A stretch of DNA of 64,000 nucleotides, taken from the NCBI GenBank assembly GCA_964346145.1, contig CAYFTL010000001.1, positions 1-64,000 of the forward strand, read 5' to 3'. This DNA comes from CAYFTL01 sp964346145. GTDB taxonomy: Bacteria; Bacillota; Clostridia; Christensenellales; Aristaeellaceae. The notes below the pieces were generated by a model. It ran no database searches, was not told the origin of the DNA, and worked only from the letters and a program-made list of their open reading frames with translations. A program made the translations under genes and the position numbers. This document shows, one piece after another, positions 1-8,044 of this stretch (its first letter is position 1; every line of letters begins with the position of its first letter).

Positions 1-11
1 TTTTTGAATTT

Positions 12-239
12 ATGCAAGTTGTATTTGATTATGAAAAAGATTTTAAAATAAGACCGTTAGTAGAAGGCTCTACGTTAGGTCTTATTTTCCATGAAGAAAA
101 TTTCAATGATTTTATCAAAGAATGGGATGATATGAGAAAGAAACACTATAACGGGGAAATTTCAGATGAGGAATTTGATGATTGGAAATTGTCATATCCT
201 AAGAAATCAAAATCCTTTAAATTGAAAAGAGGGAAGTAA
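12..239 (+). CDS. Small hypothetical protein, possibly truncated by the window edge
   Basis: A 75-codon frame that is still open to the left edge, so the ATG at 12 may not be the true start; no ribosome binding site can be seen in the 11 bases before it. The product is acidic in the middle (a GEISDEEFDDWK stretch near residues 48-59) and ends in a lysine-rich tail. I do not recognise a family. Its stop codon is one base before the start of the FRG-domain gene, and that gene's ribosome binding site (GAGGGAAG) lies in its last codons, so the two are probably co-transcribed and translationally coupled. It shares the AT-rich composition of its neighbour. A partner such as an antitoxin is possible but is pure inference. 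Confidence 0.55.
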   Translation: MQVVFDYEKDFKIRPLVEGSTLGLIFHEENFNDFIKEWDDMRKKHYNGEISDEEFDDWKLSYPKKSKSFKLKRGK

Positions 240-240
240 T

Positions 241-1080
241 ATGTCAATAAGAAATATTTCAGATTTTATTACTGAACTCAAAAAAATACCAGGCCCACAC
301 AAAACTGAACTTTTCTTTCGAGGACATTCAGATGTTGGTTTTGAACTTAAACCTAGTATCTATAGAAACGATAAACTAATTTCAAATGAAAATATAATAT
401 TTAAAGAGTTTATACTAAGGACACCAATAGATTTTTTGAATGAAAAAAGTGCTTTAGAAAAACTAGTAAAAATGCAACACTATGGTCTTCCTACACGTTT
501 ATTAGATATTACTTCTAATCCGCTAGTAGCTCTTTATTTCGCCTGTAGTGGCAATGAAAAAGAAGATGGGAGAGTTATAGTTTTTAGAATTCCAAATTCT
601 CACATAAAATATTATGATAGTGACACTGTCAGTATCTTAGCAAATATAGCTAAAAGACCAATCTCTTTTAATATTAAAGGTATTAAAAATTTAGATATAG
701 AAACATTCAATAAAGAAAATGAAATCAAGTATCTACTTCATGAAATAAAAGAAGAAAAAGCCTATTTCCAACCAATAATAGATCCAAAAGATATTGAACA
801 AGTTGTTGCTGTAAAAGTAAAACAAAGTAATAATAGAATTATAAAGCAAAGTGGTGCCTTTTTAATTTTCGGAATTAATGAAGAAAAAAGTGTTTGTGCT
901 TCAATTCCAGAAAAATGGATTGTTGAATTTACTTCTAAAAAAGAAAAAATTGATTTTACGATTGATAAGGATAGCAAAAATTCAATACTCAAAGAATTAG
1001 ATACTTTAGGAATTAATGAGTCCATCTTGTTCCCAGAACTAGATAATCAAGCTCGTTATTTAAAAAATAAATATGGCTAA
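241..1080 (+). CDS. FRG-domain protein
   Basis: A 279-residue protein with the features of the FRG family (PF08867). The naming FFRGHSD motif is at about residues 25-31, the conserved QHYGLPTRLLDIT block at 79-91, followed by NPLVALYFAC, and it ends in the family-typical LFPELDNQARYLK. The biochemical role of FRG domains is not settled; they often occur in accessory and mobile regions, and a role in phage defence or as a toxin has been suggested. No signal peptide or membrane segment is visible, so it should be cytoplasmic. The gene is much richer in A+T than the chromosome to its right, follows the small gene directly, and is closed by a hairpin terminator, which suggests a horizontally acquired two-gene unit. 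Confidence 0.85.
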   Translation: MSIRNISDFITELKKIPGPHKTELFFRGHSDVGFELKPSIYRNDKLISNENIIFKEFILRTPIDFLNEKSALEKLVKMQHYGLPTRLLDITSNPLVALYFACSGNEKEDGRVIVFRIPNSHIKYYDSDTVSILANIAKRPISFNIKGIKNLDIETFNKENEIKYLLHEIKEEKAYFQPIIDPKDIEQVVAVKVKQSNNRIIKQSGAFLIFGINEEKSVCASIPEKWIVEFTSKKEKIDFTIDKDSKNSILKELDTLGINESILFPELDNQARYLKNKYG

Positions 1081-1125
1081 AAAAATAGACCATAGCATTA
1101 TATGATGTGCTACGGTCTATTTTTT
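1080..1125. terminator. Bidirectional hairpin terminator between FRG gene and guaA
   Basis: Eighteen-base arms at 1080-1097 and 1108-1125 pair with one A-C mismatch around a 10-base loop. A-tract and T-tract flanks make it usable from both strands, which suits the convergent genes. Confidence 0.8.
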
Positions 1126-1255
1126 ATTCATTTCTAAGCCACTCGGGAACATTCCCAGCATTATTCTTTTTAACTTTTTTACCCAGTTTTGTCCCAGTTG
1201 GACTTTTTAAATGGCTAAAACCCTTGATTTTACGCCATTTCTCTCTTTTTTGGAC

Positions 1256-2557
1256 TTATTCCCACTCAATAGTAGCCGTGGGTTTTGGCGATAAGTCGTA
1301 CAGCACTCGGTTGCACCCTTTAACCTCATTCAAAATGCGGTCGGTGATATGTTTTAAGATTGCCCAGGGGATCTCTTCGATCGTGGCGGTCATCGCATCC
1401 ACCGTGTTTACGGCGCGCAGAATCACCGGATACTCATAGGTGCGGCCATGGTCGCGCACGCCGACAGACTTAAAGTTGGGCACAGCGGTGAAATACTGCC
1501 ACACCTTTTCATCCAACCCGTTTGCTGCAAATTCTTCCCGTAGAATCGCATCGCTCTCGCGAACAATTTCCAAGCGCTCCGCAGTGATTTCGCCTAAGCA
1601 ACGCACGCCCAAACCCGGGCCAGGAAACGGTTGACGGTACACCATATCGTGTGGCAAGCCAAGAGCCGTGCCGCAGGCGCGGACCTCATCCTTAAACAAC
1701 TGCGCCAGAGGCTCAACCAGTTCAAAGTTCATATCCTCTGGCAGCCCGCCCACATTGTGATGCGATTTGACAACCTTGGCCGTTTTGGTGCCGCTCTCCA
1801 CGATGTCGGGATAGATGGTACCTTGGGCCAGATATTTAATGCCGGAAAGCTTTTGAGCCTCTTCATCAAATACGTATACAAACTCGTTGCCAATAATTTT
1901 TCGCTTTTCTTCCGGATCGGCAACGCCCTTCAGCTTCTTCAAAAAGCGTTGGGAGGCATCAACATAGATCAAGTTGGAACCCATGCCCAATTCGTCGCGG
2001 AAAACGCGCACGACATCCTCGGATTCGCCCTTGCGCATCAGTCCGTGGTTAACGTGCACACACACCAGCTGATCGCCGATGGCGCGCAAGAGCAGCGCCG
2101 CAACGACCGAGGAGTCCACGCCACCGGACAGCGCCAGCAAAACTTTTTCCTTGCCCACCTGATCTTGAATCGCCTTTATCTGATCCGCAATAAAATTTTC
2201 AATAGTCCAGTTGTGCTCGGCATTGCAACGATTTAAAAAAACATTCAAAATTGAACCCGAATCTTCGGGCCATGCAGACAAATCTTGAGCCTTATGAGGA
2301 CTCTCATGGTTGACTACCAGCATGGGATATTCAGAAGCATATACTTCTGGAGATATATCGATTTTTTCTCCAGCGATCACGTTCTTGTCTCCCCCGTTTA
2401 CAATGATGCCGCGCAGTCCTGAAATCTTTTTTAGCCTTTCCAGGCTTATATCATGAGGATATATTTCGCTGTAGACACCCAAATCACGGATAGCTCGCGC
2501 AACGTTAGTGTTCTCACTACTGCCCAAATCTAAGATTGCAATTGTATCTTGGATCAT
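1256..2557 (-). CDS. guaA: GMP synthase with a shortened, catalytically degenerate glutaminase domain
   Basis: Converts XMP to GMP in purine synthesis. The synthetase half is normal: PP-loop SGGVDSS at residues 144-150, the PFPGPGLGVRCLGE block, and the family C-terminus KPTATIEWE. The N-terminal class I glutamine amidotransferase domain is not. Its first 80 residues follow the family (LGVYSEIYPHD, GIIVNGGDKNV), but where GxCYGxQ with the nucleophilic cysteine should be there is VVNHES. About 90 residues, including the QFHPE His-Glu motif, are missing before FLNRCNAEHNWTIENF. Length is 433 residues against about 510-525. The frame is unbroken and the GGAGG-type binding site sits properly before the ATG, so the gene looks functional. 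It may use free ammonia or a separate glutaminase (inference). Confidence 0.93.
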   Translation of the reverse strand: MIQDTIAILDLGSSENTNVARAIRDLGVYSEIYPHDISLERLKKISGLRGIIVNGGDKNVIAGEKIDISPEVYASEYPMLVVNHESPHKAQDLSAWPEDSGSILNVFLNRCNAEHNWTIENFIADQIKAIQDQVGKEKVLLALSGGVDSSVVAALLLRAIGDQLVCVHVNHGLMRKGESEDVVRVFRDELGMGSNLIYVDASQRFLKKLKGVADPEEKRKIIGNEFVYVFDEEAQKLSGIKYLAQGTIYPDIVESGTKTAKVVKSHHNVGGLPEDMNFELVEPLAQLFKDEVRACGTALGLPHDMVYRQPFPGPGLGVRCLGEITAERLEIVRESDAILREEFAANGLDEKVWQYFTAVPNFKSVGVRDHGRTYEYPVILRAVNTVDAMTATIEEIPWAILKHITDRILNEVKGCNRVLYDLSPKPTATIEWE

Positions 2558-2584
2558 TCATTTTTCCTCCTAAATATCGTATGA

Positions 2585-2623
2585 AAAATACCAGTTCATA
2601 TATAATATATAAACTGGTATTTT
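2585..2623 (-). terminator. Hairpin terminator after the DUF5107 gene
   Basis: Perfect 12-base arms AAAATACCAGTT (2585-2596) and AACTGGTATTTT (2612-2623), with T-rich flanks on both strands. It lies directly after the stop of the gene at 2649 and 28 bases before the guaA start, so the guaA promoter must overlap or lie within it. Confidence 0.7.
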
Positions 2624-2648
2624 ATTGCGCAAGCGCAAAAAAGTTAAG

Positions 2649-4697
2649 TTAATTCATTCTGAAATCCAGATGCAAGGGCGGCGGGTTGTCCAGCTTGACC
2701 TGATTCATCAGTTCTTCGGTTACCGGACCTCCATTCGCTAGGCGCAGCGCAAACAACTCAAACCACAGATCGGTAAGCTTAACCTCGCCTTCGCGCACAT
2801 CGGTGAGCTGTATCGGCCCGCGAAGGAGTTCCTCCGCCAAATTATACTCTCCCGTTTTAATCAACGCTTCAATATACAGCATCTTGATTCGGCCAATTTC
2901 CTTTGCGTTTCCATCCAACCGAGCATGCAGTGAAATGGTTTCGCTGTAATATTGGGCCTGGTTAAAGGCTTGCATCGCCTCAATCACCAAATGGGGCTCG
3001 GGCAACATGCTCGCCGCTTGTTTTAGCTTGTCGGCTGCAGCATGGTTCTCGCCTTCCCATTGATCCAGCACCGCAAGGCAACGCAGCGCCCAAGGGCTTG
3101 GCGCAAGCTCAATAGATTTGTTTAAACTCTGCCTGCCTGCTGCGCGATCGTTCCTATAAAGCTGCATAATGCCGAGCAAATAGTAGCCATACCAATGGTC
3201 ACTCTTTTTGGTTGCGATAGACTGGACAAGCAGCTTTTCCCATTCCGAGCCAATTTGGTAGCTAAGAGGCTTTTCCAGCGGTTCGGGACAAGGCAAACTT
3301 CCATCGCGGACCAGTTGTGCCCACGGGCTTTCCGCTTCCCCTATGGTTTCTTCGGCGAATACCAAACCCGCATCGTTAAAGGATGGATCCAACATTTGTT
3401 GTAGTGCGGCCCATCCGTCCGCCAAATGAAGAGCGGTTCCCTTCTTGTTGTCTAGCTCATTCTGGGCACACACCAACATCTCTTCAACTTTTTGGCGCGG
3501 ACAAATGCCCTGCAGCGCATCCTCCACCGCACTAACGGCTGTGCCCCAGTCTTGTCCGTGGGCAGCGCCGCTATCCACTTGAATGGGGCCATACGCCTCC
3601 ATCCAATCAAATACTTGTCCAGCTTTTATCGGCAAATGTTCCAGCTGAGTATGTGCAAGTCCGGCCTGGATCTCAAGGTAAGCTTGGCCGGGTTCGGATA
3701 AGAACTGCTGCCAGTTCTTGCCTCCATCTCCCGTACCCCACACGAACAGCTTTCGCCCTTGCAGCACATCGGTAGATGTCTGTACCAAACCATATCCCTT
3801 TCCGTCTACCGCCGAAATCCATCGGCGCTGTCCATCAGGCAAATCAAAAAAGAAATCAATCGCCTGGGGCAACTGGGTGGTTCTGCTAATGTCCCAATGC
3901 AACAGCTTGGACTCACCGCTTGAAGGTTTGCTGGATTTTAACTTGGATGCATCCACAGTCATGTAAGGAATCGAAACCTTGGACAGCTCCCCGCCATATC
4001 CCCAGCGGTAAGATGCGTCGGCCGGCACAATAACCCGCACGTCATCCCGCTCATTCACCGCAATGTTGCTCCACCAATAGACCGCCGTATCTTCTGTTCC
4101 GGCATTGTCTATGCGCACACGCACGAACAAGTGCCTGGAGTCGTTGGGCAACATGGCCTCTACACGGTATACCAGCTTGCGCACCCGCTCATATTGGTAC
4201 ATCCGCAGCACGGGCGTGCCATCATCCAGGGCCAATGCTTCCGCAAAAACATGATCCACCGTAAAAGGCGTATGCCCTATAATACCAATATTCCACTCAA
4301 CCCCGCCCGAAATCCATGCATTTCGAAGCGCCAAATTACAAGGTTGAAATACCGGGTTTCTGTGCAACAATTCCCTGCCTTTTTCCTTATCTTCCAAAGA
4401 CCAAAGCCGACCACCCAATTCGGGCAAAAAGGTGGCGCGTATGAAATCGTTTTCCAGCACGAGGGCTTTCCATTCTTTTTCTTGCTTGTTGCGGTCGTAC
4501 CCATCTTGCAACATATATGGCAGGATTCCGTTTACCCTTCCCCAGCCCATATATTTGGCTTCCTCTGGGGTTATCGTATTTTTGTCATACGGGATAGATG
4601 CGTGTTGATCCGCATCCATTTTTAAATCTGGAAGCGGATTAAGCTCTCCTAAGTTGGCCGAGGGCATGGATATCGTTGTTGCGGTTAAGCTAGACAT
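2649..4697 (-). CDS. DUF5107 domain protein with C-terminal TPR-like repeats
   Basis: A 682-residue cytoplasmic protein without a signal peptide. The first 400 residues match DUF5107, a beta-sandwich fold related to galactose mutarotase (LENDFIRATFLPELGGRLWS, then GGVEWNIGIIGH and a long aromatic-rich sheet). The second half is helical, with tetratricopeptide-like segments (YYLLGIMQLYRNDRAAGRQS). These proteins are found in bacterial carbohydrate loci and are thought to bind or process sugars, but no reaction is established. I chose the ATG at 4697 over a TTG two codons upstream because AGAGGTGA lies at correct spacing before it. It stands alone between terminators, close to the sugar locus starting at 8 kb. 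Confidence 0.85.
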   Translation of the reverse strand: MSSLTATTISMPSANLGELNPLPDLKMDADQHASIPYDKNTITPEEAKYMGWGRVNGILPYMLQDGYDRNKQEKEWKALVLENDFIRATFLPELGGRLWSLEDKEKGRELLHRNPVFQPCNLALRNAWISGGVEWNIGIIGHTPFTVDHVFAEALALDDGTPVLRMYQYERVRKLVYRVEAMLPNDSRHLFVRVRIDNAGTEDTAVYWWSNIAVNERDDVRVIVPADASYRWGYGGELSKVSIPYMTVDASKLKSSKPSSGESKLLHWDISRTTQLPQAIDFFFDLPDGQRRWISAVDGKGYGLVQTSTDVLQGRKLFVWGTGDGGKNWQQFLSEPGQAYLEIQAGLAHTQLEHLPIKAGQVFDWMEAYGPIQVDSGAAHGQDWGTAVSAVEDALQGICPRQKVEEMLVCAQNELDNKKGTALHLADGWAALQQMLDPSFNDAGLVFAEETIGEAESPWAQLVRDGSLPCPEPLEKPLSYQIGSEWEKLLVQSIATKKSDHWYGYYLLGIMQLYRNDRAAGRQSLNKSIELAPSPWALRCLAVLDQWEGENHAAADKLKQAASMLPEPHLVIEAMQAFNQAQYYSETISLHARLDGNAKEIGRIKMLYIEALIKTGEYNLAEELLRGPIQLTDVREGEVKLTDLWFELFALRLANGGPVTEELMNQVKLDNPPPLHLDFRMN

Positions 4698-4874
4698 GAC
4701 CAATCACCTCTCAAAAATTATCGTTTTTAATTTAATACCATAGTAACATGCAGCTATTTTAAACACAACAAGCATATATGGTTTTTTTAAGATAAATCAA
4801 AAACATTGACAAATCCTACTGAATTCCGGTAAGCTTAACAATGCTAAAATCTATTCTTTTAAGGAAAGGTGTTT

Positions 4875-5720
4875 ATGGAATCAAACGACCGTTTATTGCA
4901 AATAGAGCGCAGCATCATCAAAAAATTTCGCAGCGAGATTTGGCGTTGTTTTACCCAGGCGCTTAACGATTATGACCTAATACAAAACGGCGATCAAATT
5001 GCCGTGTGCATTTCCGGTGGAAAGGATTCATTTCTGCTGGCCAAGTGCATGCAAGAAATACAAAAACATGGAAAAATACAGTTTGGCTTGCGTTTCCTGG
5101 TTATGGACCCGGGGTACAAACCCCATCACCGCAAACAGATAGAGCAAAATGCCCAAATACTCGGATTGAATATCGATATCTTTGAAACCGATATTTTTGA
5201 ATCGGTGTTTCATGTAGAAGATAGCCCTTGCTACTTGTGTGCCCGCATGCGTCGAGGACATCTTTACAAAAACGCACAGCAGCTGGGCTGCAACAAAATT
5301 GCACTGGGACACCATTTTGACGATGTAATCGAAACCACCCTCATGAACATGTTATACGGCAGCCAAATGAAAACCATGATGCCCAAGCTGCGCAGCAAAA
5401 ATTTTCATGGAATGGAACTCATTCGCCCGCTCTATATGGTGCACGAAAAGGATATCATCCATTGGGCCAAGTATAACGGCTTGGAATTTATTCGCTGCGC
5501 CTGCAGGTTTACGGAGCGCGAAGATCATTGCGACGGCACCGGAAAGCGCACAGAAACCAAGCAGCTCATTCAACGGCTACAGGCCGATAATCCGAACGTA
5601 GAAAAAAGCATATTCCGCAGCGCGCACAACGTTAACCTGGACACGGTCATCGGCTACACCCAAGACAATATAGAATACGATTTTAAAGATCTGTACAGAC
5701 AAAAAAAAGGTGCCGGGTAA
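4875..5720 (+). CDS. TtcA-family PP-loop tRNA thiolation enzyme
   Basis: A 281-residue member of the TtcA/TilS PP-loop ATPase superfamily. The ATP pyrophosphatase loop SGGKDS is at about 47-52, a CYLC pair (Cys119 and Cys122) follows, and further cysteines lie in RCACRF near residue 210. That set suits binding of an iron-sulfur cluster, as in TtcA, which 2-thiolates cytidine 32 of tRNA. The LGHHFDDVIETTLMNML block is also family-typical. Substrate in this organism is unproven, since several TtcA-like subgroups exist. The ATG at 4875 is preferred to the in-frame GTG at 4869 because AAGGAAAGG stands before it. A terminator hairpin overlaps the end of the gene. Confidence 0.85.
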   Translation: MESNDRLLQIERSIIKKFRSEIWRCFTQALNDYDLIQNGDQIAVCISGGKDSFLLAKCMQEIQKHGKIQFGLRFLVMDPGYKPHHRKQIEQNAQILGLNIDIFETDIFESVFHVEDSPCYLCARMRRGHLYKNAQQLGCNKIALGHHFDDVIETTLMNMLYGSQMKTMMPKLRSKNFHGMELIRPLYMVHEKDIIHWAKYNGLEFIRCACRFTEREDHCDGTGKRTETKQLIQRLQADNPNVEKSIFRSAHNVNLDTVIGYTQDNIEYDFKDLYRQKKGAG

Positions 5721-5740
5721 GCATTTACTCACACCTTTTT
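5702..5740. terminator. Bidirectional terminator between ttcA-like gene and LD-carboxypeptidase gene
   Basis: Arms AAAAAAGGTG (5702-5711) and CACCTTTTTT (5731-5740), with further pairing in the loop (GGGTAA with TTACTC). It serves both convergent genes and overlaps the last codons of the plus-strand gene. Confidence 0.8.
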
Positions 5741-6666
5741 TATTCAACAATTTTAAGCGAACATGCATCGGAATCCATCAATAGCGTCGCTCCTAGGGGG
5801 AGCGTAAGGCTGTTGGCGACATGCCCACAATGAAGGCCCATAATCACAGGCTTGCCGGCCGGCAGAACAACCTCTTCAATTACCTGCTCCAAGCTCAGCC
5901 CGCTTTTGTCTTCATCCGCCTGATCACAATCGGTAAAGCCTCCAAGGAGAATGCCCGTCGCCGCTGCCAGCTTGCCGGCATTTCGCAGTTGAGTCAGCAT
6001 CCTGTCAATTCGATATGGTTCCTCCCCTATGTCTTCCAAAAAAAGAATCTTGTCTTTGGTGTCTATTTCGTAAGGCGTACCCAAAGAAGAGGCCACCAGC
6101 GACAGATTTCCACCAATCAGCGCTCCACGTCCTTTGCCACCCTGTAAGGCTTTTATGGGTTGCTCTGCGCTTAAATTACCAATTTCCGCTGGGCAATGCT
6201 CGCTGAAAATCGCGTCTAACAATGTTTTTTTTGCATAAGGTTCCATGCTGGAAATTCGGTTTTGAGTTGCCGGCATCGGACTATGGTACGTCTGCAAACC
6301 GCACAACTGATTCAGCACCAGATGCAGCGCGGTTACATCCGAATACCCGAAAAAGCGTTTGGGGTGGCGCTTTAGGCGATCCCAATCGATCATCGGCAAT
6401 AGACGCTGCGCCCCATATCCGCCTCGCGCACAAAATATGGCAGAAATATTATTGTCCTCAAATGCGTTTTGAATATCCTGCGCCCGCGTTGGATCGTCGC
6501 CCGCAAAATAGCCGTGCACGGCGCGGCAACTCGGATACACTCGAACTTTTAACCCGATGCCTTCAAGCTGCTGAACTCCGTGCGCTATAGCCTCTTCAGG
6601 CACAGCGCTGGAGGCGGCTATCAAGGCAACCGTATCGTTGGATTTTACCGGTGGTGCTACAAACAC
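5740..6666 (-). CDS. ldcA: LD-carboxypeptidase (peptidase S66)
   Basis: Muramoyltetrapeptide carboxypeptidase, which removes the terminal D-alanine from murein tetrapeptides during cell wall recycling. The 308-residue length is normal. The S66 triad can be placed: Ser109 in FFGYSD, Glu211 in LFLEDIGEEPYRIDRM, and the histidine of GLHCGH (about 279-282). The ARGGYGAQRLLPMIDW block is also characteristic. No signal peptide is seen, so it is cytoplasmic as in E. coli LdcA; microcin-immunity proteins of the MccF type share this fold and remain an alternative. Start is GTG at 6666, six bases after AAGGAGA. Confidence 0.92.
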   Translation of the reverse strand: MFVAPPVKSNDTVALIAASSAVPEEAIAHGVQQLEGIGLKVRVYPSCRAVHGYFAGDDPTRAQDIQNAFEDNNISAIFCARGGYGAQRLLPMIDWDRLKRHPKRFFGYSDVTALHLVLNQLCGLQTYHSPMPATQNRISSMEPYAKKTLLDAIFSEHCPAEIGNLSAEQPIKALQGGKGRGALIGGNLSLVASSLGTPYEIDTKDKILFLEDIGEEPYRIDRMLTQLRNAGKLAAATGILLGGFTDCDQADEDKSGLSLEQVIEEVVLPAGKPVIMGLHCGHVANSLTLPLGATLLMDSDACSLKIVE

Positions 6667-6785
6667 AAAAAATCTCCTTTACACAGCAATACTACAACTT
6701 GTCTTAGTTGATATCCCTTATCCGAAAACCACTTTGTGTGAATGTCTTGGGCGGAGCCTGCACAACAATTGTGTTGATATTCTAC

Positions 6786-7848
6786 TCATAACTCAAATGG
6801 CGTTTGTATATCATACGACTCGCTGAAGAAACCCATGAACGGAATCTCCTCTACAGAACACTTGATACGATACGCCTGTTCCCCATCGCATTCAAGCAGC
6901 AATCCGCCCGCCTTCTGCGTCTCAAATTCGTCGATGATGTTTTCCATCAGTACTGTTTGGAGCATTAGCGGAAGTTGCTCCAGCCTTTCATCGCGGAGTG
7001 TGTTTTCCGTTCGATACCCCTTGAGCACCTCCCCGAAAAAACTTTCCATAAACGCTCTGCGTCTATCAGTGTCCTTCTCCCATCCAATCCAACCAACGCC
7101 ATGCGTCCATAGATTGGCCAAGTCATACAAATACCAGAAAAGTTCAGCAGTTTTCAAAATCAAACACTGTGATTTGCCCAGTATTATAGTCTATATTGTA
7201 GTTGCCATCGCTATAATCAAAATGCACAAGGCCATAATTGTCATTCGACTTGGGCAACCCGCGCAGCGTAGCCAACATATTGTTAAGAGTCTGCTTCAAA
7301 TAATGGCCAACCGTGCCCAACTGTGGACAAGCTAGCTCATCTGGAATAAGAGTATCAAAATACGCTTCGTTGTATTGATCAAAGAAATCAAATCGTGGCT
7401 GCGAGGGTATGTATGTTTTCGCTAAGGCATGTATTTTCCCGAGCGTCTTGCCGCTGTTGTACCAATATTCTTCGATGAGTGCTCCTTCTTGGTAGCAATA
7501 GCCATGCGCTGCCAACTGATCCCCTCGCGCCCATTCGAACATGCTGACAACAAAAGCTTCGTTCTTTGCATCATCTTCTATAATCTCCAGAAAACTCCCA
7601 TTTTTCGATGGAATTACGTCCGCTACAGCGGCTCCGTTTTCAGCCAGATAATGCACAAACGCAAGCTCGGCTTCATAATCTGAAACGCACCTGTTCGCAA
7701 GCTTCGAAATTCGGATCATCCGCTTTTCCAGCGTGTCTAGATTCGTGACCACGACTAAGAAGTTTCTGCCGCCTTTGTGGCTAGACACGAATCGATATGT
7801 GCAGTTTCATATATCAAACCGTTTTGCAATCACCTTTAAGATGTCCAC
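6786..7848 (-). pseudogene. Decayed aminoglycoside-phosphotransferase-like (APH) kinase gene
   Basis: The frame can be followed as one APH-fold kinase of about 350 residues but is broken twice. It begins at GTG 7848 (VDILKVIAKRFDI), hits an in-frame TGA at 7807-7809, then continues with CTYRFVSSHKGGRNFLVVV. The catalytic loop is recognisable as GLVHFDYSDGNY, followed by VFDFENC. A second lesion, a one-base shift next to the TGA at 7144-7146, moves the rest (WYLYDLANLWTHGVGW to the end at 6786) into another frame. Two separate lesions argue for a genuine pseudogene rather than a single sequencing error. Such kinases phosphorylate antibiotics or small metabolites; the original substrate cannot be told. 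Confidence 0.8.
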
Positions 7849-7967
7849 AACACATCCCCCGCACAACTTACCTTAACGCTCCCAAACAACAACTAGCACG
7901 ATTGTATGCTTTTTCTCGGTGTCTGTCAACAAAATCCGTATGACTACTCGCAACAAATCCGTTAATC

Positions 7968-7976
7968 TGATATACT
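7968..7976 (+). promoter_or_regulatory. Extended -10 promoter for the first Gfo/Idh/MocA gene
   Basis: TGATATACT is an extended -10 element; only a weak -35 (TCGCAA, 7948-7953) lies 17 bases before the -10 hexamer. It leaves a leader of about 60 bases before the TAGGAGG site of the gene at 8045. Confidence 0.5.
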
Positions 7977-8044
7977 ATATTCGACGTAATAATGTGGCGT
8001 TTTTTGTCGCTTGTGACGTAAATTGTTATTGTAGGAGGTACACA

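Noticed and set aside
1107..1439. Plus-strand frame spanning the guaA 3' end
   Set aside because: Starts inside a terminator hairpin and runs antisense through conserved guaA codons.
2558..2650. Purine riboswitch before guaA
   Set aside because: Only about 90 bases are available and they are filled by a simple terminator hairpin; no purine aptamer features are seen.
7144..7163. Programmed frameshift in the kinase gene
   Set aside because: No slippery heptamer or stimulatory structure is evident and the gene has another inactivating lesion.
7807..7809. TGA in the kinase gene as a recoded sense codon (Trp or selenocysteine)
   Set aside because: Other genes here stop at TGA (for example mcsA and nadD) and a second lesion, a frameshift, is present in the same gene.
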